Below, piece after piece: positions 44,001 to 55,655 of a stretch of 55,794 nt of DNA. The stretch is from Priapulus caudatus. Taxonomy: Eukaryota; Priapulida; Priapulimorpha; Priapulimorphida; Priapulidae. Position 1 is the stretch's first letter. Each line of letters opens with the position of its first letter. A program made the position numbers and the translations under genes. A model generated the notes under the pieces. It was not told the origin of the DNA. It searched no databases and saw nothing but the letters and a program-made list of their open reading frames with translations. The DNA lies in the NCBI RefSeq assembly GCF_000485595.1, contig NW_014577708.1, positions 41,371 through 97,164 on the forward strand, written 5' to 3'.

Positions 44001-46885
44001 ACTAGATATGACCCACATATAGTCGACTACAATCCAAGCTAGTAACATGGCAATTGTACGGTAATTAGTTATGGTAAATTTGATTGGTTAGTTCCATTTA
44101 ATAGGCACAATCTTCGCCCCCCCCCCCCAGTTGGTGAAATGTTACCTAGCAATACTTACTCTGTGTAGGAGTTTGATATCAAAGAACAGACGATAATAAA
44201 CGGTGGTGGCTCGATATCTAGACAGTAGTATTCCTGGCTCGGCTGTCATGTACTAAAATAGATATATATATATAAGATTTAGAATAGAGTAAAGTAATGC
44301 AATAAGAATAAGAAATTATTTGTAACAATATGCATTTAGTAATGCAATGAAACCCGAATGCAGCGTTAAAGACAGTGCATTCCAAACTATAAACATGATC
44401 AATAACTTGACTTCGAACTACTTTTTATGTTTGACTGTACACAAACAGCACTAATTTTAAGATTTCCATGACAAAGCTTCTCTACCCAATATTCCTTGTG
44501 TGGAATGTAGAGGCAGAATTGACACCTCCCAAGAGAAAACAAGCCTGACATGTTTGACAGTCTCCACAGCATATGACGAAGGAATGTGTACTGTTTCCAT
44601 GGGAGCACCCCTACAATCGTTACTGGTGAGTCTGTGGAACATCAATGCAACATAAACAGCATGCGGTTTATTTTACTCTAAGTGCATAATTTACCTAACC
44701 TATAACTTTATATATTGATTATCATCTGCTTCGATTTCCAGGTATTTGCATAATTCTAAGTTAAATTTTAAATTCTTTAATGCATTCCAGTTCAAATAAC
44801 AAATTGAAATTGGAGAAACATCATAATTACCAACGATATAATACCGTATTTAAAACAGCTAACTATTTCAATATCATCTTGTCCTAGGGGTTATCAGTGT
44901 GTTTAATTACCAGTACCTTCATGCCAAGGTCGACGAGAAATTCCTTCTAACATGGTGGACTCAGACGTTTTACATCGTGTAGATAACGTGTGAATAGTGG
45001 TCAGGTCTTTAGGTACAAGCACCAAATTGTGAGGATATTGCGATTCAAGAATCTGTAGGAAATATGTGCGTGTGTGTTAAACAACTATACTCACGTGTAA
45101 TTGCACATATGTTGAATATATTTAATGCATAACCAAGTGACATTATTACAAATTCTTATCACTAGATATTCACAGCAAACTCAAAAGCAGACTCAAGTTT
45201 GATACCTTCAAGTATGGTATGAATTCATTATGGGGTTCAAACACCCGTATCCTCTCAAATCCACTTTGCAACAGTTTCTTGGTTAGAACTCCTGGACCTG
45301 TAAAAATAGGAAAAAACACCCGCACATTAACACAACCTTAGTTTGATGTAAGGACTGCAAAGTTTGTATAAACAAATACAGCTTCATGATTTAGAAATGA
45401 CAATTATGTTGCAAATCACAGATATTGTGAATACATTCATGTGTGAAAACTTTAAAATTAATCACATCACTCAATGCTGGAACTAACTAATTCATCAATA
45501 ATAAACATATTTTGTTAATAATAAGTCCATTTATAAACAAGCTATTGGAAATTGTTAATTTGTTATTATGAGAACATTTGGAATACAAATAAAAACGAAC
45601 CTGGGTTGATTTCAAATATGGACCTCCCACTATCCTGCTTGAGATCATTTCCTAGTTTGTCTAGCAACATGTCTGCAACCCTTTCATTGATAACATACAT
45701 ACTCTCTGCATGCCGATTTCTTCTGAAAAGAAGTTTCTTGTGCCGCTTTTGTAGAGTATAGTCAGATACTTCACAGCCCTTAAAATAAAATTAAACATGT
45801 CTGACATAATAATACATTAATGCAGCTTTTTTAATGCTAATTCTATTTCAAATATACTGTTAATATCTATCTATTATTGCCTTGAGTTTCAGTATATATT
45901 ATTATATAGATCTATATCTGGCTATGTGTGTGCGTGTGTGCGTGTATGCAATTAAGCGTACATGCATGCGTGCGTGCGCTTTTAATAACACTGGCAAAAC
46001 TTTGGAGATCCAATATTTGTAGCAATAAGATCAGGGCTTTTCTTGAGATTGATATTCAGTTCTGAATTGACATACTGAGATTGCCAATCTGTTGATGAAT
46101 AGATGGACAAACAGTAAAGCCACACGTAAAGCCGCATGCATGCATGCAAGATTCACTAATGTAAAATTTATCTGGAAACTGTTCTGACAAATTGTTCTGC
46201 AAATTTCCTAGCAGGGGTGGCAGCATGCAGCAGGGCTCATAGTGTCCATGTCCCCCAGCGTACTGCCGGAACGTACCCTGGGTACGGTCCGGTATACCGG
46301 AACGTACCCTGGTAACTATCTGATATGGTTAGGGTTAGGGTTAGGGTTAGAGTTAGGGTTAGGGTAAGGGTTAGGGAGTAGGCGTAGGCGACTCCCTAGA
46401 CTCGTTAGTGGAGTAGGCGAGGTACGGTCCGGCATATTAGATAGTACCAGGGTACGTTCCGGTATACCGGACCGTACCCAGGGTACGTTCCGGCAGTACC
46501 CTGGGGGACATAGACCCTCTCAGCAGCAGCAGGTGATTTCCTGCCAAGTAGCAATCATGGAATATGATCATGTATTGACACGATCACAAATGTGTTAACG
46601 AAAACAACAATATTTACACCATCAGTGACTATTTATTATCACATACAATACCCTTATTCCCAAAGTATAAATATTTCTTCTCAATATGGCATTCTTTACT
46701 TAATCACTAATACTAATAGTGCCACTAGTTTTGAGAATAACACACGTTTCCCGCTACTGTAAGCAAAACGTCAGTTGTTGTATAATTTATAAATGCTACT
46801 TCTAGCTACGTAACATAGCTTTTTGCTCTGCCACACGCCGACGCATCTGGGCCTGTGGTGAAGCAAAATGTAATGTATGTCTCAT
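41094..46885 (-). CDS. TFB2M: Mitochondrial dimethyladenosine transferase 2 / transcription factor B2
   Basis: TFB2M is the KsgA/Dim1-like factor needed by mitochondrial RNA polymerase for promoter opening. Exons, 5' to 3': 46885-46810, 46088-45992, 45722-45601, 45297-45206, 45052-44917, 44610-44486, 44252-44160, 43176-43120, 42017-41863, 41745-41652, 41192-41094. They total 1,146 nt, 381 residues, close to vertebrate TFB2M (about 396). The SAM-binding motif reads FEINPGPGVLT; NPGPG is the TFB2M form rather than TFB1M. Also matching are FCLYIPHKEYW, the AEPG block, HREPRSSFHP, YLVELTPKRDLLE and GDLTPRNYME. The first exon is basic and poor in acidic residues, as in a mitochondrial presequence. 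The first two exons rest on phase and splice signals only. An alternative acceptor at 45778 would lengthen exon 3. Confidence 0.88.
42141..42935. mobile_element. Non-autonomous DNA element in a TFB2M intron
   Basis: The 13-bp inverted ends CAGGGATGAGATT and AATCTCATCCCTG are flanked by ATAATT on both sides (42135-42140 and 42936-42941), a 6-bp target duplication like that of 31217-33104. The left end carries CCGCGGATCCGCGGAAATCCGCGG. Two 40-bp tandem units (ATTCGTTGAGAAAATTGGGA...) lie at 42220-42296. No transposase is seen. Confidence 0.88.
43249..44004. mobile_element. hAT-type MITE in a TFB2M intron
   Basis: The ends TAGTGATGGGAATCG... and ...GGGACATCACTA are flanked by a perfect 8-bp duplication GATATGAC (43241-43248 and 44005-44012). 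Sub-terminal regions are dense in ATCGATTATCG palindromes on both sides. The 756-bp interior has no transposase frame. Confidence 0.93.
46244..46515. mobile_element. MITE-like element with a TTAGGG core, in TFB2M intron 1
   Basis: Inverted arms of about 85 bp (GTCCATGTCCCCCAGCGTAC...; GCCGGAACGTACCCTGGGTA; GGTATACCGGAACG) enclose about eight TTAGGG units at 46328-46377. Each arm itself contains short inverted GGTATACC symmetry. No convincing target duplication is visible. Confidence 0.85.
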
Positions 46886-47638
46886 GGTCTTGACGGACTT
46901 GCGGCCCCGGTTTTTGCGCGCAGCGCACAGCTGCGAAGCCGCGCCCCAACAGTGAACACGCCGCCCCCTTTTTGTCCAGTTAGACAGACCTCAGACAGAC
47001 CTCAAACAGGGGTCTGAAAACGCACTCCGCGAAAACTGGGTGCAATCAAACCGACATTTCGGGATGGACGGCTTGAGGCCATCTCTAAACGGCCCCTAAA
47101 CTTTTTTTGGGGTGGCGCGCCTCATGGCTAAGACGTAGTGGCTCCTACAAGGAAACCCAAGAAATGCCGTCAATCAGCGATGAAGCACTCGCTCATTGGC
47201 CGCTACGCGATGACGGGCGCTATGGCCGAGTATAGCGTTATTTCTATCACAGAGCTTTTTACGAAGTGTCATATACGGCGCTCCACGTGGGGGGGCGCGG
47301 TCTAGCGCTATCTCCAAATGCGATGCCGCCGTGGCGGCGCCGGCTGCGTACGTGCCATGTTTGGACCAACCTTTTGACCCCGCGCTGCCCGTGGCAACGG
47401 CACGTCGTGCGAGCACCTGCGCTGGCGTGGCCGGCGAATACTGCGAGCACGTGGTGGCGTGGCCGTGCCAGTTTTTACACGTAGCTAATCGTAGATACTG
47501 GGAAAGCAGCGGCAGCAACAAATACTCGCCCCTGCCGCGCAGCGCGCAACAAGCAAGCAGCAGCAGCAAATGCCCCCAACCAAGGCCGCCGTAGCCGAGC
47601 CGGTGTAGGTGTGATGAAAACTGCGCGATGTTACGCTT
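46886..47638. other. CpG-rich spacer upstream of TFB2M
   Basis: GC- and CpG-rich compared with the rest of the window and directly upstream of the proposed TFB2M start, so it may hold that promoter. TCAGACAGACCTCA-type short repeats occur near 46985. Open frames on both strands reflect composition, and none has splice context or motifs I recognise. Confidence 0.4.
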
Positions 47639-47695
47639 CCCGCTATACGGATTCGCGCGCCCGCCCTCCTTCGGCGCGCGAATTCGTATAGCGGG
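47639..47695. repeat. Strong hairpin
   Basis: CCCGCTATACGGATTCGCGCGCC pairs with 47673-47695 with one mismatch around an 11-nt loop. Partial pairing extends outward (CGCGATG on both sides). It could be a cruciform or the core of a small foldback. Confidence 0.9.
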
Positions 47696-47923
47696 CATCG
47701 CGAGATGCTACATACAACACACCGCGGTCGCGTGCGCCCAGTCCCGCGGAAGTGCGCGGCTTAACCGCTCTTGGCGGTCGGGGAACAACGCATCTTTTGC
47801 GCAACGCCATCTTGTACCCGGTCTCTCTGGATGCATTGCCATTGGCATTGATGGGCCATATGACATGTCATACGATCATACCGATGTGAGCGTAAAGATC
47901 AGCATTCAGGGCCCAAGGATAGA

Positions 47924-48056
47924 GAACATGGGTCCCAATAAAACCAATGTGCCTAACAGGCTAACCCTAACCCTAACCTATTATATTGATATAATATTAT
48001 ATTGATATTGATGTAAATGACATTGGTTTTATTGGGACCCATGTTCTCTATCCTTG
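47924..48056. mobile_element. Second MITE-like element with a telomeric-repeat core
   Basis: A perfect 37-bp inverted repeat (CAAGGATAGAGAACATGGGT...) encloses about 60 bp that starts with CTAACCCTAACCCTAACC (47961-47978) and continues with TATTGATA repeats. The ends are unrelated to those of 46244-46515. Confidence 0.9.
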
Positions 48057-48120
48057 AACCGCATTCATGATTCAGTACCATCCATGCAGTTACCATAACC
48101 ATGCCAGAAGTTTATTTGCC

Positions 48121-48870
48121 GATTCTACTTCTACTTCTACGCTATATTGGCCACCATCAACATACTGATGATTATGCCAACGAGAGGAGCTAGTTGAGAC
48201 TTAAATAAAATTTTCCTTCCCTTGATTTTCTAAAGAAAAAAAACCGAAAAAGCAAATTTTACTTAAAAAAACTGCCCTGATGTCGTTTAGGCAGTAATTA
48301 GAGACTTAAAGGAACATAGATTTCCGGCTGTCACCACTTCAGTGGGTAAGGCGTTCCACTCTGTAATTGACCTGGGAAAGAAGGAGCCTTTCCTGTAGTC
48401 ACATCTGCAGGATGGGATTTGAAACGAGTGCTCTGACATGTTCCTGGTGCTTCGAGTAGGTGGTATCAGACGGTTGTTGGTATCCACGTTGACCATGCCG
48501 TTGACGAGCTTGTACATCATAGCCAAACGGGCAACCCTTCGTCTTGACTCCAGCGTCGGCCAGTTGAGTGTTTCAAGCATGTCAGTAACACTCGACCTGT
48601 TGTGGTGGCGGTTTGAGACATATCTCGCTGCTCGTCTTTGGACCATTTCAAGATGTTTGCAGTCCTGCGCCTGATATGGATCCCATACCGTGCTGGCATA
48701 CTCCACCGTGGGCCTAACCAATGAGGTATAGGCAAGTGATTTAACTTCCATTGAGGAAATATTTAGGTTCCTTCTCAGGAATGATAGGGTTCCATTTGCT
48801 TTACTACAGATTGAGCTGATGTGGTTGTGCCATCGAAGGTCTGCTGTTAGTGTGACACCCAGATTCATAT
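48121..48870 (-). mobile_element. LINE (CR1/L2-like) 3' end, copy C
   Basis: The coding part (48883-48287) is open and matches copy A: LGVTLTADLRWHNHISS, LAYTSLVRPTVEYASTVWD, VQRRAARYVSNRHHNR, SRRRVARLAMMYKLVNGMVN and SFFPRSITEWNALPTEV. It ends FKSLITA before the stop, whereas copy A terminates earlier. It is 5'-truncated near 48870. The 3' tail (TAGAAGTAGAAGTAGAATC on the minus strand) is at 48121-48140. No GA minisatellite follows this copy. Confidence 0.88.
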
Positions 48871-49190
48871 GATATGATATCACACACTATGAGTATGACT
48901 TTAGTATTTATATAAATTTTGCTACCCACCTCTTCATGGGTAAACCACGTAGGTGTGATTGAATGAAGTGGTCTGATGCCTACGGCTACGCGACTATTGA
49001 AGACATGTGATTTTGATTCCATTAAAATTAAAATACGACGTGATGCAAACGGCATAAAATATAAATGTGCCATAATGTGGTTACCACCGGTCCATTATCC
49101 CTTAAACTATTATATAATTCAAGGTACGCCAATGACACTGGCTTGCCATTTCTAAATAGTCAAATCATTATATTTCGCAGAGTGTCTGAT

Positions 49191-49368
49191 GGGGGCAGCC
49201 ATGTTTTTCGTCAAGCCAATAATGCGCATGCGTCATTACCCTTACGAGCCCCCGATGACGTCTCCACCAAAATAATACAGCTGGATTTCGTGTTGTGAAA
49301 TGTCTCAGATCTGCGTCATATTCTGATTGAAATTGTGACGACGTGGCGTGTATTTTGTCAAAATACAG
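49191..49368 (+). promoter_or_regulatory. WDR26: Probable WDR26 promoter and 5' end
   Basis: Clustered motifs: GCCATGTTTT (YY1-like, 49198), CCAAT (49216-49220), TGCGCATGCG (NRF1-like, 49223-49232) and TGACGTC (CRE-like, 49256-49262). No TATA box is seen. This is the pattern of a housekeeping promoter. A 5' untranslated exon probably lies here, splicing to the acceptor AATACAG at 49368. Confidence 0.55.
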
Positions 49369-52300
49369 GCCACCGGCGATTTGGTCAACGCCCTGGCATC
49401 ATCATCAGATTCGGACGACGGTGGATCGTCCCCCCCACCGCGAAAAAAACAGCGTTTAACAGCTGATATCATGCACCAGGCTAATGGTGGCCCTGATATC
49501 CAAGTTCAACAACACAATGGAGACTTCGTCGCGGAGAACACTCGCAATTCCGTGGAGAATGGGGCTTGTGCTTCGAATGGAGAAATGGATAGACATGAGG
49601 ACGAACGTCTGAAGACTCCCATGTCTAAATCTGACCAGGACATTATTCGATTGATTGGACAGCACCTACGAGGATTGGGACTAAAGTATGGATGCTTATG
49701 AACAGCAACACACCAACACTACTGTCACTAGATTACAGTAGATTACCTTAGGAAAGGGGCCTCCAATAGTTTGATTATAATGCAATACTCAATGATAAGA
49801 AGCTAAAAGTTTCATGGGAAATATATTATATTTATCTACTTGCATCGTTTTATCCAAATTGCTGAGTGGTGGTGCTGCATATAAGATATTAATTATTAAA
49901 ACATTAATGGTACAGTATGAACCTAGCTCTAGTACTATAGCCCGCGTTACGTACAGTTGCTACAGCGCCTAAAATTTATGTCCCAAATGAACGTTTTGTA
50001 TATCATGCATGTTACTGTTGTAGTGAATCTTTCTGAATTGATTACCAATGGCAATTTTCATGAATTTTATTTGTTGACTTATTCCCCTCATTCCTTTTGT
50101 CACTTTTGAAATGTGTTTCAGTCGCACAGCTGGCCAGTTGATGCTGGAATCTGGGTGCCGACTCGAGCATCCATCTGCTGCACAGTTCAGGCAACATGTG
50201 ATGGATGGAGACTGGGAAAAAGTAAGTGAATTGTGAAGCTGTGTCTGTACAGAAAATATGCCCGATCCATATTATTTGCTTGTCTTTTCTGTATTATTAT
50301 TGATTTTGTATGGTAATATGCATATTTAAACCTATGTGCATGCAGGCATGCTGTCACAGCGTGCTCTCATAAAGCTATGTGGATGTAGTGAATCAATTGG
50401 ACATTACTTGGGCACAGGAACGACTGTTCGTGTCATGTTGCTGCAAATAATTGGGCAGAAAGGTTATGCTAATACAGTGTAGCATGTAATGCACAATGTG
50501 GTCTTGGTAGATGTACTCATTGACTGCAATTTTGCACTAAACATTTGGCAGAAAGGTGCAAATAAAGTGTGTACAGCATGGCATGTTATGTACAGTGTAC
50601 TACTGGTAGATTTACTGATTGACCATCATCAGAGTTGCATGACAAATTAATAATATGTCATTGCTGATTTGAAATTTTCCTCTTTTTTTACAAATGTACA
50701 TTCAAACATTTTAATTATGTCAAAGCTGTGTTCACCAGTGGTTAACATTATTTCTGCCTTTCTAATATAGCCTGTTTGTGATGGCATTTCAATAGTCCAG
50801 ATATCCTTCACTTCTTACTATTATACCACTTTGCGTTATAGGCTAAAGAAGACCTGGATGAATTAGGTAGACTTGTTGATGAGCCTGAAGGAACACAGGT
50901 ATTGTTTATTTTAACCTTAATCTCAGACAAAGCATGGGAATATGTTCATGTACATAATACATTTTGAAGATGTCAGACACATAGATTTGCTGCTTTTATA
51001 ACATACAGGAGCAGGAACACCGTCACAATCATACACGCAACGAAAACCTAAATATGTGATGAGACGTAAAGAAATGTAACTATCATTAGTCGGAGCACAG
51101 TTGTAACTAGAGCATATTCAAGTTACATATTTTACATGAAATCCGCTCCTCATAAAGCTGATTCTTACTACTTACTGTTGGTGACATAACATCATGTATG
51201 CTCTTACCTATACAATCTGAATGATAGGGACCACACTGATCAGCAAATCTGGGGCACTGATTCCATATATATTGATGGCTATGTGTAATTGTCATTGGAA
51301 TTTTCTAAGACATTTTTCATTGCGCAGAAAATGAATTTTTTGCTGCTTGAACAAAAATACTTGGAGGGTCTGCAAGATGGACGAATGTTGGAAGCACTTC
51401 AGTGCCTGCGACATGAGTTAACACCACTGAAGTACAATACAGAGCGTGTGCACGAACTTAGTGGGTAGGTCCACTCACATAGATAAATGCAGTGGTTGTA
51501 ACTTGTAGGCATCTACAGTTAGTACCTAGTTGGTTGATATTATATTCTGTGTGCTGGTTGCTATATATATATACGGAAGAGTATTATGTACCCTTTATTA
51601 TGTATTTCTGATCGTATATTTCTAAAATGAGCCAAGTTTTTACATATTGTGTGAATATATAATTATTGTACCACATAGAATGCATGCATGTTTACCATGG
51701 GATGTGGAGAAAATAATGTGGAAATATGTGGTATGTATGTAGTTTCAAATTTGAACTGGTCTTTGTCAGGTACATGATGTGCAGTACTCCAGAAGAGCTT
51801 ATGCAAACTGCGAAATGGGAAGGGAAAGGACCCTCGTCTCGCATTAAACTTATGGAAAAACTACAATGTATGTAGATTTGTCAACAACTAAGAACACAAT
51901 AGCAGTAGAGTTGAGTGTTTTTTAGTGTGAGAATATACTTGCTAGATGAAACATGGCATCTAGGCTGTAGCTAAGAGGGTAGGGGTGTCTAGATATTGTT
52001 ATATGGCATTGGTCAAAGGTCAACTGCAGAGAATCCAAACCACGTGTGTGTTTTTAACGTTTTTAGTGTTTGTTTTCATTTCGTGGTCTTTGGCATGAAA
52101 AGTAGCTTTAAAGAGCTTTCAATAGTTATATTTGCATTTATATTCAGTGCAAAATATGTTAGCATAAGTTTTAACATTAAGGTCTGTATTAAAAATTCAG
52201 ATATTAAATCGGAATTGATTTTTTATCTAACAGTCCCAATGAGAAACCCGGTGTCTTTTAACAGATTTATTTTGCGATTTTAAAAAGGGCTAAAAGTAAT

Positions 52301-55146
52301 AGTGAAGAATTTTTGTACCATATAATAAGCTCTTGCCTTTTATGAGAAGAGTTAAGCAAACATTGAAGGAATTCAGTTTTAAATGAAATCATGTAACAAA
52401 TCCCTCTTTTAATTCTATCCAAAAATATTACATAATTTGTTTTGAGATTTTTAATAAAAGTTCTTTTTAAACTTTTTAAAGATGATTAATAAATTCTCAA
52501 CTTCACCCCATGGTTGTGGAAATTCTTTAGTTATGCTATTTAAAATAAATGGGTTGGCAGCCTAACATAGTGTTGCATGTTTTGCAGCATTTCTTCCACC
52601 ATCTGTGATGTTGCCTCCAAGGAGGCTGCAGACTTTGCTGCTGCAGGCTGTGGAACTGCAACAGGAGCGTTGTCCGTATCACAATACAACCGTAAATACT
52701 GGCCTGGAAAATGTGTCTCTTCTCATGGATCACATGTGCAGCAGGTAGAAACAGGGTGAATGCAGTACCCTGTACATCTTTTGTTTTTTTTCTGGCCCTG
52801 GTGTATGTTAGAATTTCTTATCTTCCCCATTATTACCAAGTGTATTGACCTAGTTTCCATGTTATGGTGCATACGATTTCTGTCAGGGTATGAGTTTGGG
52901 CTAGACTAGGTGCGCAATAACATTATCTTAATCTCTATGACGCTTATATACGTGGTACAGGTTTATTACATGTCCGATTCAATTTTTTTTTTTTTTAGGG
53001 AGCAGTTTCCCTGCCAGGTAATGCAGACGCTGAATGATCATTGTGATGAGGTTTGGTTCTGCAGATTTTCCCACAATGGAACAATGCTGGCCACAGGTTC
53101 TAAGGACCAGACACTAATCATCTGGGATGTAGACATGGTGGGTGGCAATTTCATATGAAGCTTTTACTTATGTAAATGCAGTGAGCAAAGCACCCCTAAT
53201 TCGGGCAATACACAGGTTGTCTGTTATTTCCCAACATCTAATTCATTCAGATGGGAAACCTAGAAGCTAATGGGAAAAGATAAAATATAAGGGTATGTGC
53301 AAATAACCATCATCTCAACTTTTCTCAATAGTTCCTGTAAGCTGTGATGGAAAGGTGTCAAGGTGTCTCAGCTGGTTTTTGTTATTTATCTAATTTAGTG
53401 TTTCAAATCATTTAGTTTATTCTGCTATATATGTTTGTTTTGTTCTAACTAGGATACCCATCAGTTGAAGCATCGAAGAACGTTTGATGGTCATTCATAT
53501 GGTGTATCATACATTTCCTGGTCACCCGATGATAAATACGTTGCGGCGTGTGGCCCCGATGATTGCTCTGAACTGTGGGTGTGGAACGTTGAGGTATGAA
53601 AGAATACTTATGTCACCTCACATGATACATCATGTTAATCACGTCACCGACACGTTTTGGTTCAACCAGAATGCAATAATTGAGGCTTAGCTCTTCTTGA
53701 TAAATTATTATCACATGGTTAAAAATTTTAGTATGGTGTATCACTATCAGTAGCATCACATTCTTCAGTTGTTCTTTGGTGCTAGTTTTTAAAAAGTGTT
53801 AGAATTATGTTGAAATATTTAATGACAAGTTCATTACTGTTCCTTTTGTATGAAATTGCTGTCAGTTCTGTGAAGTCTGTTCCCATGTACATTTTTGAGA
53901 AAAATAAATATACCTAATTGTACTTTTAGACTGGAGAGCAAAGAGTAAAAATCAGCCATTCACCTGAAGACAGCCTCATCTGTTGTTCCTTTCACAAAGA
54001 TGGGAAAAAGTTTGTGTGTGGTGGCACACGTGGCCAGTTCTACCAATGCGTGAGTGATTTGTTGTTAGTAGATATAACTGTATAAGTCATCATAAATCAT
54101 AGCATGTTGCTGGCTTTGGCAATAATTTATCTTGTCTATATAAGCTCACTCCAGTAGCATGTGCTTCCTACTTGGTTTGCTCATGCTAGACATTTGTGCC
54201 AGCACCTGCTATATTTCTTATATGCATCCCTGCTCACTTTTCTATCTAGCGACGTGCATTTACGTAACGTTCTACTTGGCTTCGTCCTCGACACACTATG
54301 TAATTTTATCAGCATTTGAGATGTTCTTTGTTATGACAGGTTCGATGTTAAATATTTTTGCATTTTACCAACAGGACCTAGATGGAAACTTATTGGACTC
54401 CTGGGAGGGAGTGCGGGTGCAATGCCTGTGGTGTCGGAACGATGGCAAGACTGTCTATGCTGCTGACACTCACCACCGCATTCGTATCTACAACTTTGAA
54501 GAGTTGAGCGATTCCCAAGTGTGAGTGTTCTGTTACTTAACATCGTTGTCATCATTGATATCCCGGCAGTGAAGCTCTAGTAACTGTGAATGGCCACAAC
54601 TGCACAATGTGCATGTTACCACATAGAAACGTGGTTTTTAGCCAACCTAAATAGTGAAATTTCTTGTGGAATCTACAAGTATTATACGTGTATATATATT
54701 TTACAGCATACTTTTATGCATTTAGTGCATAACTAACATCACTTTTTTCAGGACAAGTCTCGATAATGTGTGGTAAATTATTTGCCTCAGTTTTGACTAC
54801 CTTTTCTAACACTATTGCGTAGAAGTTCTGAACTGTATTGTGTTGATGCTAGTGTGACTCTGGCAAGTGTGACAACATTTCCTCGTCCAATGTAAAATTA
54901 CAGGTAATAGTAATATGTTGCAATGAGGTATTACAAAAGTGCATAAGTTATAAAGTATTGTTCATGGTTTTAGTGTGCTTTCACTGTGTGATTCATTTAT
55001 AAAACATGCAGCATTAATGCTACTGTAGTTAAGGTGAGATGTAACAGTTACTTCATTCTGTATGTAGGATACAGGAGGACCATCCTATCATGTCTTTCAC
55101 TGTTTCGGAATCGGGACGCCTTGCTTTACTTAACGTAGCTAATCAG
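49369..55146 (+). CDS. WDR26: WD repeat-containing protein 26, 3' end outside the window
   Basis: WDR26 is a subunit of the CTLH/GID E3 ubiquitin ligase. Exons: 49369-49685, 50122-50221, 50842-50898, 51328-51464, 51770-51867, 52588-52744, 52999-53137, 53453-53593, 53930-54049, 54375-54520, 55068-55146. All internal phases chain. The N-terminus is Ser/Asp-rich with a basic PPPRKKQRL patch. LisH begins [21 protein letters not shown] covers [16 protein letters not shown] and [16 protein letters not shown]40 repeats begin in exon 7: [19 protein letters not shown], then [15 protein letters not shown], and so on to ENGRLALLN-like sequence at 55146. The last propeller blades must lie beyond 55794. 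No in-frame ATG precedes 49369 before a TGA at 49336. Translation therefore starts either in an upstream exon or at 49471 (MHQANGG, which resembles the vertebrate MQANG start). Confidence 0.93.
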
Positions 55147-55655
55147 GTAACTATTATTCGGATATATGCGTTCTTCCATAAATTACTGAGTATCTAGCTA
55201 TATCAACAGACTACAATGTAAATTGAAACAAGAGGTGGTTTCCATACAATGTTTGTCTTTTGACCCCTTTATTTTCTGCGAAAGGTCTGTAAGGGTGAGG
55301 ACTGGCGTTCGATACGTGAACAAAGCCAAATGTATATTTACACAACAAGTAGATAATAGAAAAAGTGTTACCCACGGTTATCACAGCATCTCTAAGCAGT
55401 ATTCAACTTGACTTTATTCCATTGGTTTGTGAATAAATCTATTCAGTCTCACTTATCTTTTCATTATCTTTAATTCTCTCGTGGTCATATGGCACCAGCA
55501 GATAGCATGCAAACCTCGTTTTTTTAACAAAATTAAATTTTAAATACCACACCCCCTCAAGTTTTGAGCCATTTGTTGCATGTAATCTACGATTTTTGAA
55601 CGGGTTGAGGCACCTACGTGGTACCCATGTAGCTGCTAATTCCTGATTGACCCAG
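55147..55655 (+). other. WDR26: WDR26 intron
   Basis: AT-rich, no further exon recognised before the window ends. Confidence 0.6.

Noticed and set aside
46328-46377. True chromosome end
   Set aside because: Only about eight TTAGGG units lie between inverted repeats inside a gene intron, with genes on both sides.
47174-48005. Frames of 125-174 codons in the CpG-rich spacer
   Set aside because: Compositional open frames on both strands with no motif. They also cross the 47639-47695 hairpin or the 47924-48056 inverted repeat.
51996-52283. 95-codon frame in WDR26 intron 5
   Set aside because: AT-rich sequence giving Phe/Ile/Val-rich residues without motif, lying between two well-defined WDR26 exons.
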